Positions 1-12,484 of a DNA stretch of 64,000 nucleotides are shown here, one piece after another. The position numbers and the translations under genes were made by a program. The notes beneath the pieces were generated by a model, which had not been told where the DNA came from, ran no database searches, and saw only the letters and a program-made list of their open reading frames with translations. Source of the stretch: Branchiostoma floridae (lineage: Eukaryota; Chordata; Leptocardii; Amphioxiformes; Branchiostomatidae); NCBI RefSeq assembly GCF_000003815.2, contig NC_049996.1, positions 14,388,067 to 14,452,066 of the forward strand, written 5' to 3'. Position 1 is the stretch's first letter; each line of letters opens with the position of its first letter.

Positions 1-231
1 ATCTACCAAAACAGCCGCAGGTGAGAAAGAACAAAATGATACTCATGTCATAATGAAAATGTATGGACAATATAGGCTTAAACACTTGACAATAAATAAG
101 CTAAACACTGTCTTCCCTGTGTAGGCAACAAGTGAAAAGTGGGTAAAATTCCTGATGAAAACTGAATCCAATTTGGGGAGTGACTGTGTTAGATTTAACA
201 AACAATTTACTGATTATAAAAGAGTGCATAC
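1..231 (-). other. Probable intron downstream of the large exon
   Basis: Read on the minus strand, the large exon that ends at 232 is followed by GTATGC, a normal 5' splice donor. Beyond it the frame stays open only about 130 bases and encodes sequence unlike the charged exon before it. I take this stretch as the start of an intron; the remaining exons lie outside the window. Confidence 0.6.
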
Positions 232-3200
232 CTGCTTCTATTGCCCCCAAGAAGACTGGGATCCGCGGAATCTTGGCCGGGCGGCTTTTCTGAGCGTCAG
301 ACGGCTTAAGAGTCTGCAGCCTTCGGCGAGCTTTCAGCGCTCTCCTCTCCTCTTCCTCATCTACTTCATTCTTCTTATCTTCTGTCTGTTCTGGGTTGGT
401 AGTGTTGTCCTGGCTGGGTGCATCAATCTTTGGTGTTTTTGGTCGGATGCTTGGGTCCAATGTTTCAGACGGGTCTTGCTTTTTCTCAACCGTAGACTTC
501 TCTTGGTTGGTAGCGTGCGACGATGCTGTACTACTTGCTTGTCGAGAATGAGAGCCTTTTGTCAGTGTATTCCTCCTCCGTCTCTCAGGCTGAGTGTTAG
601 GTTTGTACTTCTTTGCTGGCGGTTTTGGCGGAGATGGTTCAGCTTTGTGTTTCTCCACAGGTTTGGTCTGCGTGTGGTGAGGACGGTTTTGAGCATACGA
701 GTGTGAATTGACTCGGTTTCTGTAGTACCTAGGTGGTGTAGTTCCCGTAGGTAGGTTTGTCACCCTTCCCCCACCAATCCACGTCTGCATTTCTGGCTGT
801 TGTACGGGCTCACCGCTGATAGCCGAACTTCCCTTCGGCATCCGTCTGTGAGGTCTTGGCCCTGGTCGTGAGAAGCTCGTACTCCGACGTACTCCGGAAT
901 CTAGTGCGTTGTTTGCCGGCCTCTGTGTATCCCTTGCAGGCGCATCTTGGTTGGAATTCTGACTCATTCTCTCGTACCGTTGAGCCATAGTGTTTTGTAT
1001 GTGACTATGATTAGGCTCACTTGCATGTCTACCCCTGTAGTTCTGCGTGGTAACTCTGTTAGAAGGGTTACCAGTCACAGGGACATGGTAGCTGCTGTCT
1101 TGTTGTTGCTGGTAGGAAGGACCAGTCCTTTCTGGGTTGCCGTACCTTTGGTAGTCGTTAGGGGGCGCAATCTGTGACCACTGCTGTTGTGGTGGTGCTT
1201 CGTGGTGTGCTGTCTTTGTCTTGATGACCGGGTTGACCATATTGCGCTGTCCATAGTAGCTATTGTCATTCCTACCTTGACCAGTGAACATTTGACCGGA
1301 CATTTGTACGGGACCGTTAGGGTTGGGAGCTCCAAGCAGCTCTCTACGCATCTTATGCAAACTTGCTCGCTCTTGGTACCATCGCCTCTGTTCATACATG
1401 TAGGTCAAGTCTTGTGCAGTGCCTTGTTGGTCCGCTGGGGGCATATCAAAGCCATTCACCTGTCCAGGATACTGCAAATTCCCTTCAAAACCCTGCCAAT
1501 TATCAACATGGCTAGGAACATCCCCCATGCCTTCTTGAGCCTGGTGTCCCAAATTGTAACTTTTGGTGACATAGGCTTCCTCTCTTTGTTGATTCTTACT
1601 CTTCCTCCATTGTTTGAACTGCTGGAATTTGTCGGCAAGAGGTTTGAAGGCGCTTGCCAGTTTCTCCTTGGCAGTTTGGCCCCTTTCTACAGTTCTTGGT
1701 TGTTCATGGGAACGAGTTGCATCCGGGTTATCAGCTCTGTCCCAGGTTGGCTGACGATCCTGTAGTGGTTCACCATAGTTATGCCAGCTCTGATTCGGAA
1801 ACACATTAGGTGGGTGCTGGTACCGCAGGGGATTTCTGTGTGGCATTTGGTGGTTGCCTATCTGCATTTGGTGGTTGCCTATCTGCATTTCGTGGTTGCC
1901 TATCTGCATTTGGTCTTTAGGCCTTGCCCCCTCTGAATGGTCCAGTCCATTTCTATAGGTAGTACCAGGGTAAACCGTCTGAGGGCGCTGCTGGACGGTC
2001 TCCTGTCCTTGGTACTGAATCTGTGGAGTGGTGTTTACCGATGCTTGTTGAGCTGTACGATCCAGCTTTTCTGTCTCCGTGGCAACAAAACTTGGCTTTT
2101 CTATCATCACTGAGGCATTAAAAGCTGGCTCGGTAGTCATAATGGATGCTGTATCCAACATAGCCCTGCTATCAAACGTTGGCGCATTTGGGTTGAGGGA
2201 TTCTTTGTTGTTAGTTGAAGCATTTGGAGCAACATGCATCTTTGTACCCACAATGGTTCCATTTTGAGCAAAATCATGATCAGATTTCAAAGGGGGCACA
2301 TCCTGTTTATTTTGCTGCTGTATAGCCTTCTTGACCTCATCAGTGGTGGGCTCAGAATCAGATATGTCCTTGCTATGCTCAGGGTTGTCGCCAGGAAGTG
2401 CTGCTTGAATCATCATGTCGTTTACAGTGGGCGGTGTAGGTTTGTATGGCACCATCTTGACCGGATTAACGTTTCTCGCTGGTTCAGAAGAGGGTGCTTT
2501 GACCTCTTCAATGGTGGGATGAATCTTCTCCCTGTCATGCCCGAGGTAGTCGCAAGGGGGCGCTGATTGACTTGTCACGTCGTTTTCCAGCACGTTTCTC
2601 GCTGTCTCTGGAGGAGATGTTTTGACCTCTTCAATGACAGGCTGATACATCTCGTCATGCTCAAAGTTGTTACATGGAGGCACTGATTGTCTTATCATGT
2701 TTTTCGTTGGAGGTTTGTACGGCACCATCTTCACCGAAAGAACGCTTTTTGTTGGCACAGTGGCGTCGAGTTTCTCATTAGACGGCAGAACTTGTTCTGT
2801 CCCACACACGTTGCCTTGAATCTTGTTTGAAGCGTCAATTTCAGGATTAACTTTCTGGCCCAGAGACTGTTGGTACGCCGGTTCTGCTTTAGCGGTTGGC
2901 TCTGGAACTGCACCTGGAGCCAAAGTTTTTAGCGACGCCTCTGGTGTGGAGTCTACCATGAATGAAAGCATTGTTTCATTGTTAAGTATTGCTCGAACGT
3001 CTTTGGCACATGCTGTCTCTGTGGAAATCATGATTTTTCTTTCCGCTTTAGCAATTGTAGTTGATGTTTGAAATGCAGAAACAGCCGAAGACTTCTCGGA
3101 TGCGTCAGACATTGCGGCTGTTGTTGTTGGTACTTCTGACTGCTGTTGTTCCTCTAAGGCCGCCAAGGTTTCCATGGTTGGTCCGTGTAAGCCCGTGGGA

Positions 3201-6200
3201 GGTGGTGCAACATAAGGAACCATCTTTACATACAGCTTTTTACCCAGAGACGTATCAGGACATTTCAGGGTGGCGTCAGCGTGTTGATGCTTTAGTTTAG
3301 AGCTAAGAGAGACCGTGTCCCCTATTGGCTGTTTAGTCGTAGGGGATTGTGTCGTAGCTGGTTTTTGATTGGCCACAGTTTGCTTTGGCAGCTGTACGCC
3401 ATTCGTCGCCTTTGCCTCAGGTGCTGTCGTAGACTTTGGGCTTAATTTGGATGGATCGTCTTTGCTTGTAAATGATATGATTGGCTTAGATGGTAAAGCG
3501 GGTGGACTAACCTGTTTGCCTGTCTGTTTGGTGGCTGCTTTTTGAGGACTGGAGGCCACCATTTTGTGAGATTCTGGCTGAGGTTTCGTCATCGTTGTAG
3601 GTTTGGGAATTATGGTTGGGGTTTGTGCTGACGTCACTTGTTTATGTGCTGCCTCATCAGTTTTTGTGAATGAAGTCGTTGCTTTTAGCGCCACTGGCTG
3701 CGTCTGAAGAGTTTTCGCATGTGTTGCAGGCATGGAATCCACAGACGATACCACTGTTGGTTTCACTTGAACCGATGTCGTAGTGATAGAACATCCCGAC
3801 GGACCTGAAGAAGACTTCGAAGGCGTAGACTGAGGTCGGGGAGATGTCACTTGTTTTGTAGCTGTCGTCTGCGTCTGGTCAGCCACTAGTGATCTAACAG
3901 GTGAGGCTTCTGTCTGTGATGACGTCATAGAACGAGAAGACGAGGCCAGCTCCTGTACACGAGCAATTTGCTTGGACGCATGCGACGGCATAGTTGATGG
4001 CGCCATGACTTTGGCGTCTTTACTCTTTGCGTGAGATGACGTCATTTGTTGGACGACAGTAGACTGAATGACAGACGATTTTGCGGGTGTAAGCATAACG
4101 GGCTTCTCACCAGTTGGTGCAGTAGGGTCAAGAGCTGTCCGCTCTGTCGTATGAGTCAGTGATTTGGCAGCAGTTGGTTCTATCTGTGAAGGAGTCCTCG
4201 CCTTTTGAACCATACTTTGCACTTGTAAAGGTGTCATTTGTTTAGGGGTCATGGACTGAGACAGCGCCGGTGTTTGGACAGTTGGCGGCTTCACTAGCAA
4301 AGTCTTGGTGGCTGTAGCAGCTGCAGTTAGCATATGAGAATCTGCAGCTGTATTCAGAGCAGCCGGCTGCTCTTGAGACGAAACTTGTTTCTTGGCAGAT
4401 GTTGATTCGACTGGGCCAGGACCAGGTGACTTTGCCGCAGCATCTTGCACCTGGGATGACGTCATTGATCTTACATCTGTAGATTGCATCTGAGGCGCGG
4501 TAATTGATTTTGTGGCAGGTTGTTGCAATGGTTTAACAACAGCTACTTTTCCCAGTGCATCTAGCATCTTGGGCGACGGCACACTCTTGCCATCGCTTGC
4601 AGACAACTGGGTTGAAACAGTTGGTTTGACAATTGCAATCCGCAACTGAGTAGATTGGACGGTTGCTTCAGGTGCTTGCGAGGTCGCCACTGTTTTCACT
4701 GGTACAGATTGCACGCTAGACGGTGCAGTAGATGTAGTCGTAGTACTCTCTGCATTGTCTAGTTTTACCTGTGGTACTGACACTGGCGTAGACAAGTCTG
4801 GTATCGGGCGAGAGGTCGCGACCTTTCCCACTGCAGACGGCGTTGCCACTGGTTTGCCTGTATCAAGTTTCTCATTGGTCAGCTGTGGCTTAAGCGATGC
4901 TGATCCAGAAACGCCGCGTGTGACGCTGGAAGCTGTGACAGAGAGGGCTGCAGATGTGGATATCGGGGCTTGCTGTACATTCTTGGAAGAAGGCAGGGGC
5001 TTTTGCATTGTCGAATTTTCTTGAAAACCCGACTTTGTGTTGCGTTGGCTGTCCACTGAAAACTTAAGAGTTTCTTCAACATGGTTTTGCTTTCCAGTAA
5101 CTGCGTTTGATTGCATGTTCTCTTGCGCAGCTCCGAGAGACGTTTGAGCTGGAAGGATCTGTTTTGTGGTTTTTGAAAGCAACTCAGTTGGAGCAGCAGA
5201 ATTTGTTTGTTTTGGAGCGTGAGGAGATGAAACGGGTCTTTTCATCGGCTGTTCCCTTGGATCTTCAGCTGGCTTTGCCAATCCGTCTGAAGGTTGGACT
5301 TGTTGCTTGACCGTGACAAGTCCTTGAGAAGTAGAGGATGGTGACACTGAAATGGCTGATGTTGCTGTTTCTGTTGTCGCAGCTTGTGTGGTGACTTTTG
5401 TAACAGGTGTAAGCGGTGGATGCGCAGTTACTGTTACGGGAAGTCTCGATGAACCAGACCCACACGAAATGATCTTTGACGGTTCAGGTCTGTCAGGAGT
5501 CGCTGATGATGTAAGAATTCTACGTGTATCATCCTTGCTTACAGTAGAGACTAACGAAGACGTGGCTTTCATTGGTGGTTGGCCAATCACACTGACGTCA
5601 CCCTGACCTGTGACCTTCTTCACAGCAACGTCGCCGCCATTTTGTTTTCGTTGCACTAGGGTTTTTTCCTCTGCTATTCCGCCAGGTGGCGCTTTTGTAG
5701 AGGGCACGGAAGAGTCTTTTCCAGACACTTTGGTTTCCACCTTAGTCGTAATCTGTGTTTTAGTTCCTGGTGGCAAGGAGTTCGGAGTGTCCACATTTAG
5801 CTGTACATTTTGCTTCTGAATCTCGTGTTTTGTTTGGTTCTGAGTCACTTGTGCTTGCCTCTGGGTCTCTTGTTGTATCTGCTTCTCGGTCACCTCTTGT
5901 GTACGCTTTTGAGTCACTTGTTGGATTTGCTTCGGAGTCACTTCTTTTGTTTCCTGTTTAGTCACTTGTTTGGTTTGCTTCTGAGTTACTTCTTGTGTTT
6001 GAATTTTAGTCTCTTGCTTCTTAGTCACTTGTGTTTCCTGTTTTTGACTCACTTGTTGCGTTTCCTTCAGTGCCACTTGTGATTGCTTCTGAGCTACTTC
6101 TTGTGTTTCAGAAACAACGACATTCGGTTTATCTTTACTCACATTCACAGAGGAGCAACGTTGTTTTTCCGTAGGTTTTGGACTGGAGGTTTCTGCCTGA

Positions 6201-7432
6201 CGAAGCTCTACCAATTCCTTCCGAACTTCTTCCAGCCGAGCAGTTGTAGTGGTTTTTGGTGTTGGCACTGTTGCTTTTTCTGTGCATCGTGGCGACGAAG
6301 GTGGTGGCGGCGGAACAATTTTCTGCAAAGCTTCATCATTAGCTTGATCCACTGGAGTTTCTCCAACAGAAGCACTCGCCGAAGCGTTCGCGGCAGCTAG
6401 CTTGGTCGCCCGAGCGCGTCTCGACAAACCGTCGGTAAGAATTTGCAACTGTTCGGCATTTTCCGGAACCGAGCCCTCTCCTTTCGGCAGCTGCGGTCGG
6501 TACGCTGTGTAGGTCGGCTCGTGCGTTCTCCATTCGCTCGCGTACGCTAGCCGTACGGGCTTCTTAGTGATGAGGTCCTTGTTTTTACCTAGGGAAAGTA
6601 CATGCTGTCCAATGTAACACAGCCCATCGTAGTTACGCGACCCAGTAACTAGCAAAACCGAGGGAATAGGGATCACAATTACAAGGTCACCGTCAACGTC
6701 CAGATCGTCCATGAACTTGGCCATGGTGAACAGGGTAGCAGCCGCCAGAGATTTGTTCTTTTCCTCCAGTTTGACTTTGTACACCCCAGCTTTCACGGTC
6801 TCAAAAAGCTCGTCCCGTCCGAAATGCTTTTCTCCCTTTGTCCACAAGCGGTACATGTTGTATGAGGCTAACAGGAAGGCTAACTTCCCGGTAAAACCCC
6901 ATTTGTCGAAGAGAACCTTCTTGAGTGCAGTTATCTTTCCCTCCGCTCGGGGGAGCTGCATGATGGCCACCTTCGTGCCCGGGATGTTGCCGAAATTGAA
7001 GTTTGCGAAGTCAACGATGCTTTCGAGCGACCCTCCCTTCCCTCCAGCCATGATTTTGGGGATCAACATCGGAGCTACGTCATAAAAATCTTGATGGTGG
7101 AAAGCTCGTATCTTGAACTTAATGACTTGAACAATCCTTTTCTTAAGTTCTTGTAAGTCATGGATGTTAGCTTTCTTCAACTCCTTCGCTTCTTTAGTCA
7201 AATCCATGGTGAACTGGATTCGACGAGAGTTGGTTTGACTTACCAGCACGGTGATTGACAGCTCTCCGTCCGGTTCCCTGACTTCGGCGGTTTTCTTTCT
7301 GTCGAGAACCTTTTTCATCTCCATCTTGGTATGAAGGAAAACCTGGTGCATGAAGCCCTTGTACCATTTGGCCCAGTTGACGTGGATTTCGCACTGACAC
7401 TGGTTAGCCGCGTCTCCTCCGGCCATCGTCAT
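232..7432 (-). CDS. Very long, mostly disordered protein (one exon, 3' end outside window)
   Basis: I do not recognise this protein. The first ATG is at 7432; a second, two codons later at 7426, has a better context (A at -3, G at +4). The exon runs about 2,400 codons and ends at a donor (CAG, then GTATGC) at 231-230. Roughly the first 330 residues alternate hydrophobic and charged segments and look folded, with a W-x2-W-Y-K-G stretch near the start. The rest is rich in S, T, P, Q and K and looks disordered. It contains an eight-residue repeat of the form x-V-T-x-K-Q (about residues 440-540, DNA 5810-6110), three VKMVPY motifs (DNA near 3213-3230, 2716-2733 and 2443-2460), a seven-residue QIGNHQM repeat (near 1855-1915), and an arginine/lysine-rich C-terminus. 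No membrane segment is seen. It is head-to-head with the ankyrin gene. A scaffold or adaptor role is only a guess. Confidence 0.75.
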
Positions 7433-7798
7433 CTTACAAGTCAACGAGTGTTCGCTTGGGACGAAAGAAAATATACTATTTTCTCAGTTTCTCAAGAAAT
7501 AATGCCAAGTTTACGCCTTCGGCATCATTTCCGAGAGTTACCGTTGCGAGAACATCAGTTCGTCCGTGGAATAACGAGCGCGTCAACGTTCTCCAACACA
7601 AATAAACAAAACACAAAGAGGTTATTCGCGAACAATGACCCTCTGTGACGTCACGCGTCACGTGACCGTTCGTTCGAACGCCGATTCGATAGGTTCTCGA
7701 ACGTTCGGTAGCAACGGCGATGCCACGGTGACAGGTATTTGTTTGTTTGATTGTTTTCTTAGCAAAACACGACAGAAAGTACGAATTTTGCGGTCGAC
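7433..7798. promoter_or_regulatory. Divergent promoter with CRE and palindromic E-box
   Basis: Only 366 bases separate the start codons of two divergent genes. The stretch holds a full CRE (TGACGTCA, 7646-7653) and five bases on a palindromic E-box (TCACGTGA, 7658-7665), the USF/MITF-type core. Several TTCGAACG-like CpG-containing repeats follow at 7668-7710. There is no obvious TATA box. Shared control of both genes is inferred from the layout. Confidence 0.6.
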
Positions 7799-10700
7799 AT
7801 GGATCGTGATTTTGTACAGACTGTCGAGGGTGGGGATCAGACTGAAGTGGCGACCAAGAAGGAGGAGAAATTTGCTGAAGGAGACGAAAAATTGACCCAA
7901 GTCACCAGGGAATTGGTTGAAGAGGATTCCAAGGACGAAGGAATCGGGAGTTTTGAAGTTGTGACCGTTACTGCGGAGTCCTTGCCTGCTGCAAGTGGCG
8001 ACCATGATAATAAATCTGACCAAACAGAGTCAGCCGCCAAGGTAGGAAACGAAGCTGCCGTCGAAAAAGACAAGGAAGGTTCAAGATCACGTAAAAGAAA
8101 GGCTGGTTCACGAGGAAGTCAGGAGAGTACAGAAGGTGAAGAAAGTGATTCTGATTCTGAGGAAAGCTACACGTCTGAAGAAGAAACCGAAACGGACGAC
8201 AGCGAATCAAGCAACAGTTCTGGGTCAGAACGAGTTCGTAAGAAGAGAAAACAAGATGGCGACTCCAAGGTCATCGCCCAGGAAGACGACAACGACGATA
8301 CATTTGTATCAATCGATTCACCAGCGCTCCAAACGGAAGATAACAAAAATGCAGCTGTCACCACCGATGATAAAACGAGCACTTTAAGGCGACGTAAGCG
8401 AAAGTCTCGCGAAGAAGTGAAAGACGAAGATGAAAACAAGGAGGAAAGCCGCCCACCACAGCGTCAAGCCCAACTTGAGGAGGAAACAAACCTGCCCGTG
8501 ATCATAGTAACCGTGACCTGCTGTGTTGCGCTGGTCCTGTACTGTGTATGTAGCTACTACATGGACAGGGCAGCAAGCACCAACAAGGTTCGTAAAAACA
8601 AAGGTTACCATGAATACAAAATGTTTATTGCAACTATGACGTAACAATGGTAGCAAGATACATCTGATTTATTGGCAATTGCTACAAAACCTAGCTAAAT
8701 TTTGAGATTTAGAGGTACAGACATGAATACATTAGGTAGTCACAGAATGGCAGTTTACACATTACCAGTTTGAATACAATACGATACATATGGCGCCTGC
8801 ATACCCCTTCTTCTTAAGACGTAAGCAAGTCCTGTGATTCGTTGAGAAAGCTACCAAAATTAAGTATCTTATGTCGATGAAAATTATACCAAGTACCTTA
8901 TTGTACGTAATTTGTATGTGGCCCCTATTATGAGGATGAAAAAAACAACCCTTTTGACACAATCAAAACAATATTTCCAACTTTTCACCGGTTGGTAGAC
9001 CTCTAAAAAACTATATTGCTGTTAAAATCACAGAACCCACTAATCATTAAAGACGTCGGACTTTTCATCAGCCACTGCCTCCAAAGAAGAAGTCAAACCT
9101 TAATAATGTAGAATCATGTACATAGATAGCTGTTTAGAATTATTAAATGCATTTACCAGAAATATTTAGCGTAATAAGTTGGTGGTCCTCTTGCCTACCA
9201 CAAGATTGGCATACAGGCACAATGTATAACAAAATTTGAAATCTGATGGCATTAAGTAGCATAACATTTACAGTGATGTTAACAGTGCTAGCCTGACTCA
9301 GACACTAGCCAGTGGAAGGGCCCCTAGAGGAGACAAAATTAGCCCCTGACGGCATGACACTGTGTAGCACAGGCTATTGTAAGTGTTCTCTGTTATTCTA
9401 TGTGTTGAACTGCCATCCAGGAAGAATATGTTTCAACGCCTACAATGTTAATACAATAGTCGTGGAAACACCTCCAAACGTATATCTGATGCTACATACA
9501 ACTAACGTTGTAAAACTTTTCTTTAGATTGGAGGGCGCACGGCGCTCCACACCGCAGCTATAAAAGGTGACGTCACTAAGCTGATGAGACTCTTAGCTCC
9601 CAACGACATTGACATCAACAAACAGGACAACATGGGGGACACCGCGCTGATGTTGGCAGTCAGGTAAGGTAGGAATAGTAAAAGTCAAAGTAAGAGAAAC
9701 CCCGTCAGTTTAGGCAGACTTTTTGGTTGAATGATCACATCAGAACGTATATTGAACGTCATCTTTGAGTTTGCATAAATATTCCTTGCTGCTTTCAAAC
9801 TTAAAAAGTTAGAGAACTAAACATTTATCTCAAAGATATTGAAAGGGGAGAATGTAACATTTTCTTTCTGCCCTCTCTTATACACTATCTCACTCCTTCC
9901 CTAACATTCAATCTCTTCATGTGTAGGAATAGTTTTGACTTTTGTTTTACAAAACGGGGCAGTTTGATAAGTAGTTACAATCGTCCCTCCGAACATCTGC
10001 TTGAGGATCTTTTAGTTTTCCTGTAATACAAAACACACCAGTGACCATTGATACAAGATTTCGTTCTGTCAAGCAGAAACCTGTGTTCACTAAATGTTTT
10101 GATCGTTTCGGATAGAATTTGTTGTTTTTTGTTTTGGTTGAACTACTAGATACAAAATGGAAGACGCAGCCATCTTGCTGTTGAGCGAGGGAGCGAACCA
10201 TTGGTTGTTCAATCTCAACGGCGTGGCAGCCATTCACGAGGCAGCGACCAATGGACTTCACGCCCTTATCCGTAAGTACATTTAGCCAATATGAGTGCAG
10301 GAGTGAGCCACGTGATCATCACGTGATCGTTGCTTCCACCCAGAAATGTTTGCCATCCGTTGACATTCTAACTACTCGAAATGCAAGGAAGAGCTTTGAC
10401 TGGCTTGGACTCGCATGGTCAGCTGTAAAGTGAAGGGCACAACCCGCCGTACGTGCGTTTCTTTTGGGTAGTCACGTCCGCCACGTATATCTGAAAACGT
10501 TCAGGCTCTACAGGGCAGGTGCGTCGCCCGTACTGGCACGTACGGGGGGCGAATCCGCAGCCCGATGGCACACAAAGTTTTGCCTGCACGTTAAGTTCTA
10601 GTGCGTGTCGGAGTGACCGGAGGCGGTACTTTTCACTTACAGATCCCAAAAGATTGCCCACGTTTTGGTACGTAGACAGCACGTATTTGCACGTACGGTG

Positions 10701-11698
10701 GGTTATGCCCTTAGCTTAACGGTACGGTAGCTGGGAATACGTGTCACTAAGTGATATGTAATTTTCTGTCTTAGAGATGATTAATTGATATAGATGAATC
10801 ACCAAAATAATGCTTCTTCCCTTGCACAGCCAACCTGCGGGAGTACGGCGCGGACCCAGAACTACAGACGTATGACGGCTGGACTCCCCTGATGTTGGCT
10901 GTAAAGGCGGATCAGCTGATGACTGTACGGGCGCTTCTGGAGGTATACCGAGGTCTATCTTGAGAATGTGTGTAAGAAAAGTGCTCTAAACAGAAACCAA
11001 AGTTTCACTGTCGCCTAGATACAGCGGTGCTTCTTAATCTATAAAACAGTTGTGCGTACACTAGTGCGTACAAAATGTTAGGGGAGAAATATCATGGACG
11101 TTGTAGTTAGTTAATCGTCGTGCAGTAACTGTAGCGTAATAAGCACCATATCATTAAGCACCATATCATTAAGCACCATACAGGCTAAAAATGAGACCAA
11201 GGAGCTCCTTGGTGAGACGGAGGTTTTTCGTTACATGTACAGGGAGTCTTTGACGCATAAACCCATGAAATCATGTGTCATCTTTTATCGTGATAGGAGG
11301 CAGTAATCATATTATGGCTAATTTTCTAACAACCGCCATATCCTTTCCCTTGCTCACAGAAAGGCCATGCCAACCCAAACACTGTGTCAGACAGCGGCGG
11401 CCTAACCCCCCTCCATCTAGCCGCACAGAAGTCCCCGTCTTATGTCAGCGTCCTTGCCAAAGCCGGCGGGAACGTCAATGCCAAGGACGACATCTTCGGC
11501 CTGACGCCCCTGCACGTGGCCGCGTCCGAGTGCAACGTGCAGACGGCACGGGAGTTGCTCAAGAGGGGCGCCGATGATTATCTGGAGGCGAAGGACGGTA
11601 CCAGACCACGTCACATAATCGGTAAAAAGGTTCACAGGAAAGGTCGGACGCAAAAGAACATGCAGTGCGAAGGGGTCAAGAGGCTCTTGATGGGTTGA
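7799..11698 (+). CDS. Single-pass membrane protein with C-terminal ankyrin repeats (five exons)
   Basis: The model is join(7799..8587, 9527..9663, 10150..10271, 10830..10942, 11360..11698), 499 residues, stop at 11698. All introns are GT-AG and the phases fit at every junction (0, 2, 1, 0). Residues 1-235 are acidic, serine-rich and disordered, with basic clusters such as RKRK and no signal peptide. A hydrophobic segment (VIIVTVTCCVALVLYC) near residues 236-255 looks like a membrane anchor. Exons 2-5 encode about five ankyrin repeats, with TALHTAA, TALMLAV, TPLMLAV, TPLHLAA and TPLHVAA cores, followed by a basic tail. The anchor plus ankyrin layout suggests a membrane-tethered adaptor. The donor of exon 1 (AAG, then GTTCGT) is the weakest site; without splicing there the frame stops at 8644 and gives 281 residues. 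The exact family is not recognised. Confidence 0.8.
8588..9526 (+). other. Intron 1 of the ankyrin gene
   Basis: AT-rich intron ending in a pyrimidine stretch and TTTAG acceptor before the first ankyrin codons. I see no gene or clear repeat in it. Confidence 0.65.
10433..10712. mobile_element. MITE with AAGGGCA(C/T)AACCC ends (intron 3)
   Basis: The ends are inverted repeats: AAGGGCACAACCCGCCGTAC at the left and, reversed, AAGGGCATAACCCACCGTAC at the right. The body holds many CGTACG/ACGTGC words. A second, one-ended copy lies at 26955-27087 and shares the words GCCGTACGTGC and GTGCAGGCAAAACTT. Non-coding, about 280 bp, inside an intron of the ankyrin gene. Confidence 0.7.
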
Positions 11699-12484
11699 TT
11701 TATTGTCGAAATATATCAGTTTGTTGAGCTTTGCTCTCACCTCATAAATACCCTAAGCCAGCAATTAGCTATTCAGAATTATAACCTTATGCAAAGTTAC
11801 TCCCTGGTTCAGTGAGGAAAGCAATTGTACGTATTCACAACCGATTTTACACGTTTGTAAAACGTTAAATTCACTTTCAAATGTTTTACCTGTTTATCAA
11901 AGTTTATGAGTTACAACATCCGTCAGAAAGAAGAGAAATCCTAAATATTTCGCTTAAACTCTTTGCCTTAAACCTTTCCGTCTTTTAGCGCATTCGATTC
12001 TTATCATTCTATTGCCTTTATTACAAAGGAAAATGTTGAAATGAAAATATGTATATAGCTGAGAATTATAACAGCACTATGGTCAAACAAAAGTGTCTGG
12101 CGATAGTAGTACACATTTTGTGTATTGTATTTCATTAATTTAAATATTAACCTTGCATGAAATTGTCTAACGCACATTGGATATCAATGATTACCTGGAA
12201 GTTTGAACGTGCATTGTTTTCAGTATCACGCGTTATATTGCCACCTATCTACTTTCCACAATGCTTACAACCCTAGCGTAACGGCAGTGCCATAGTCTAA
12301 TTCTAACTTTCCTACTCATAAAGCAGAAGCTAGTTTGATAATGATATCAAACAAGAAGACCACTTATACAGAAATTGAGATACTTGCATAGATCTGAAGA
12401 CTGTTTTGATTTTATACAGCGCTTTAAACAATCAACACCAACAAGAAGGTAACTAGGCACTTGAGCTAACGGAACACAACGGTT
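11699..12484. other. Intergenic, convergent 3' ends
   Basis: AT-rich spacer between the convergent ends of the ankyrin gene and the small secreted-protein gene. No gene or repeat was recognised. Confidence 0.6.

Noticed and set aside
155-7085. Many plus-strand frames opposite the long disordered protein
   Set aside because: Shadows of a long, compositionally biased exon; no splice logic and amino acid composition unlike real proteins.
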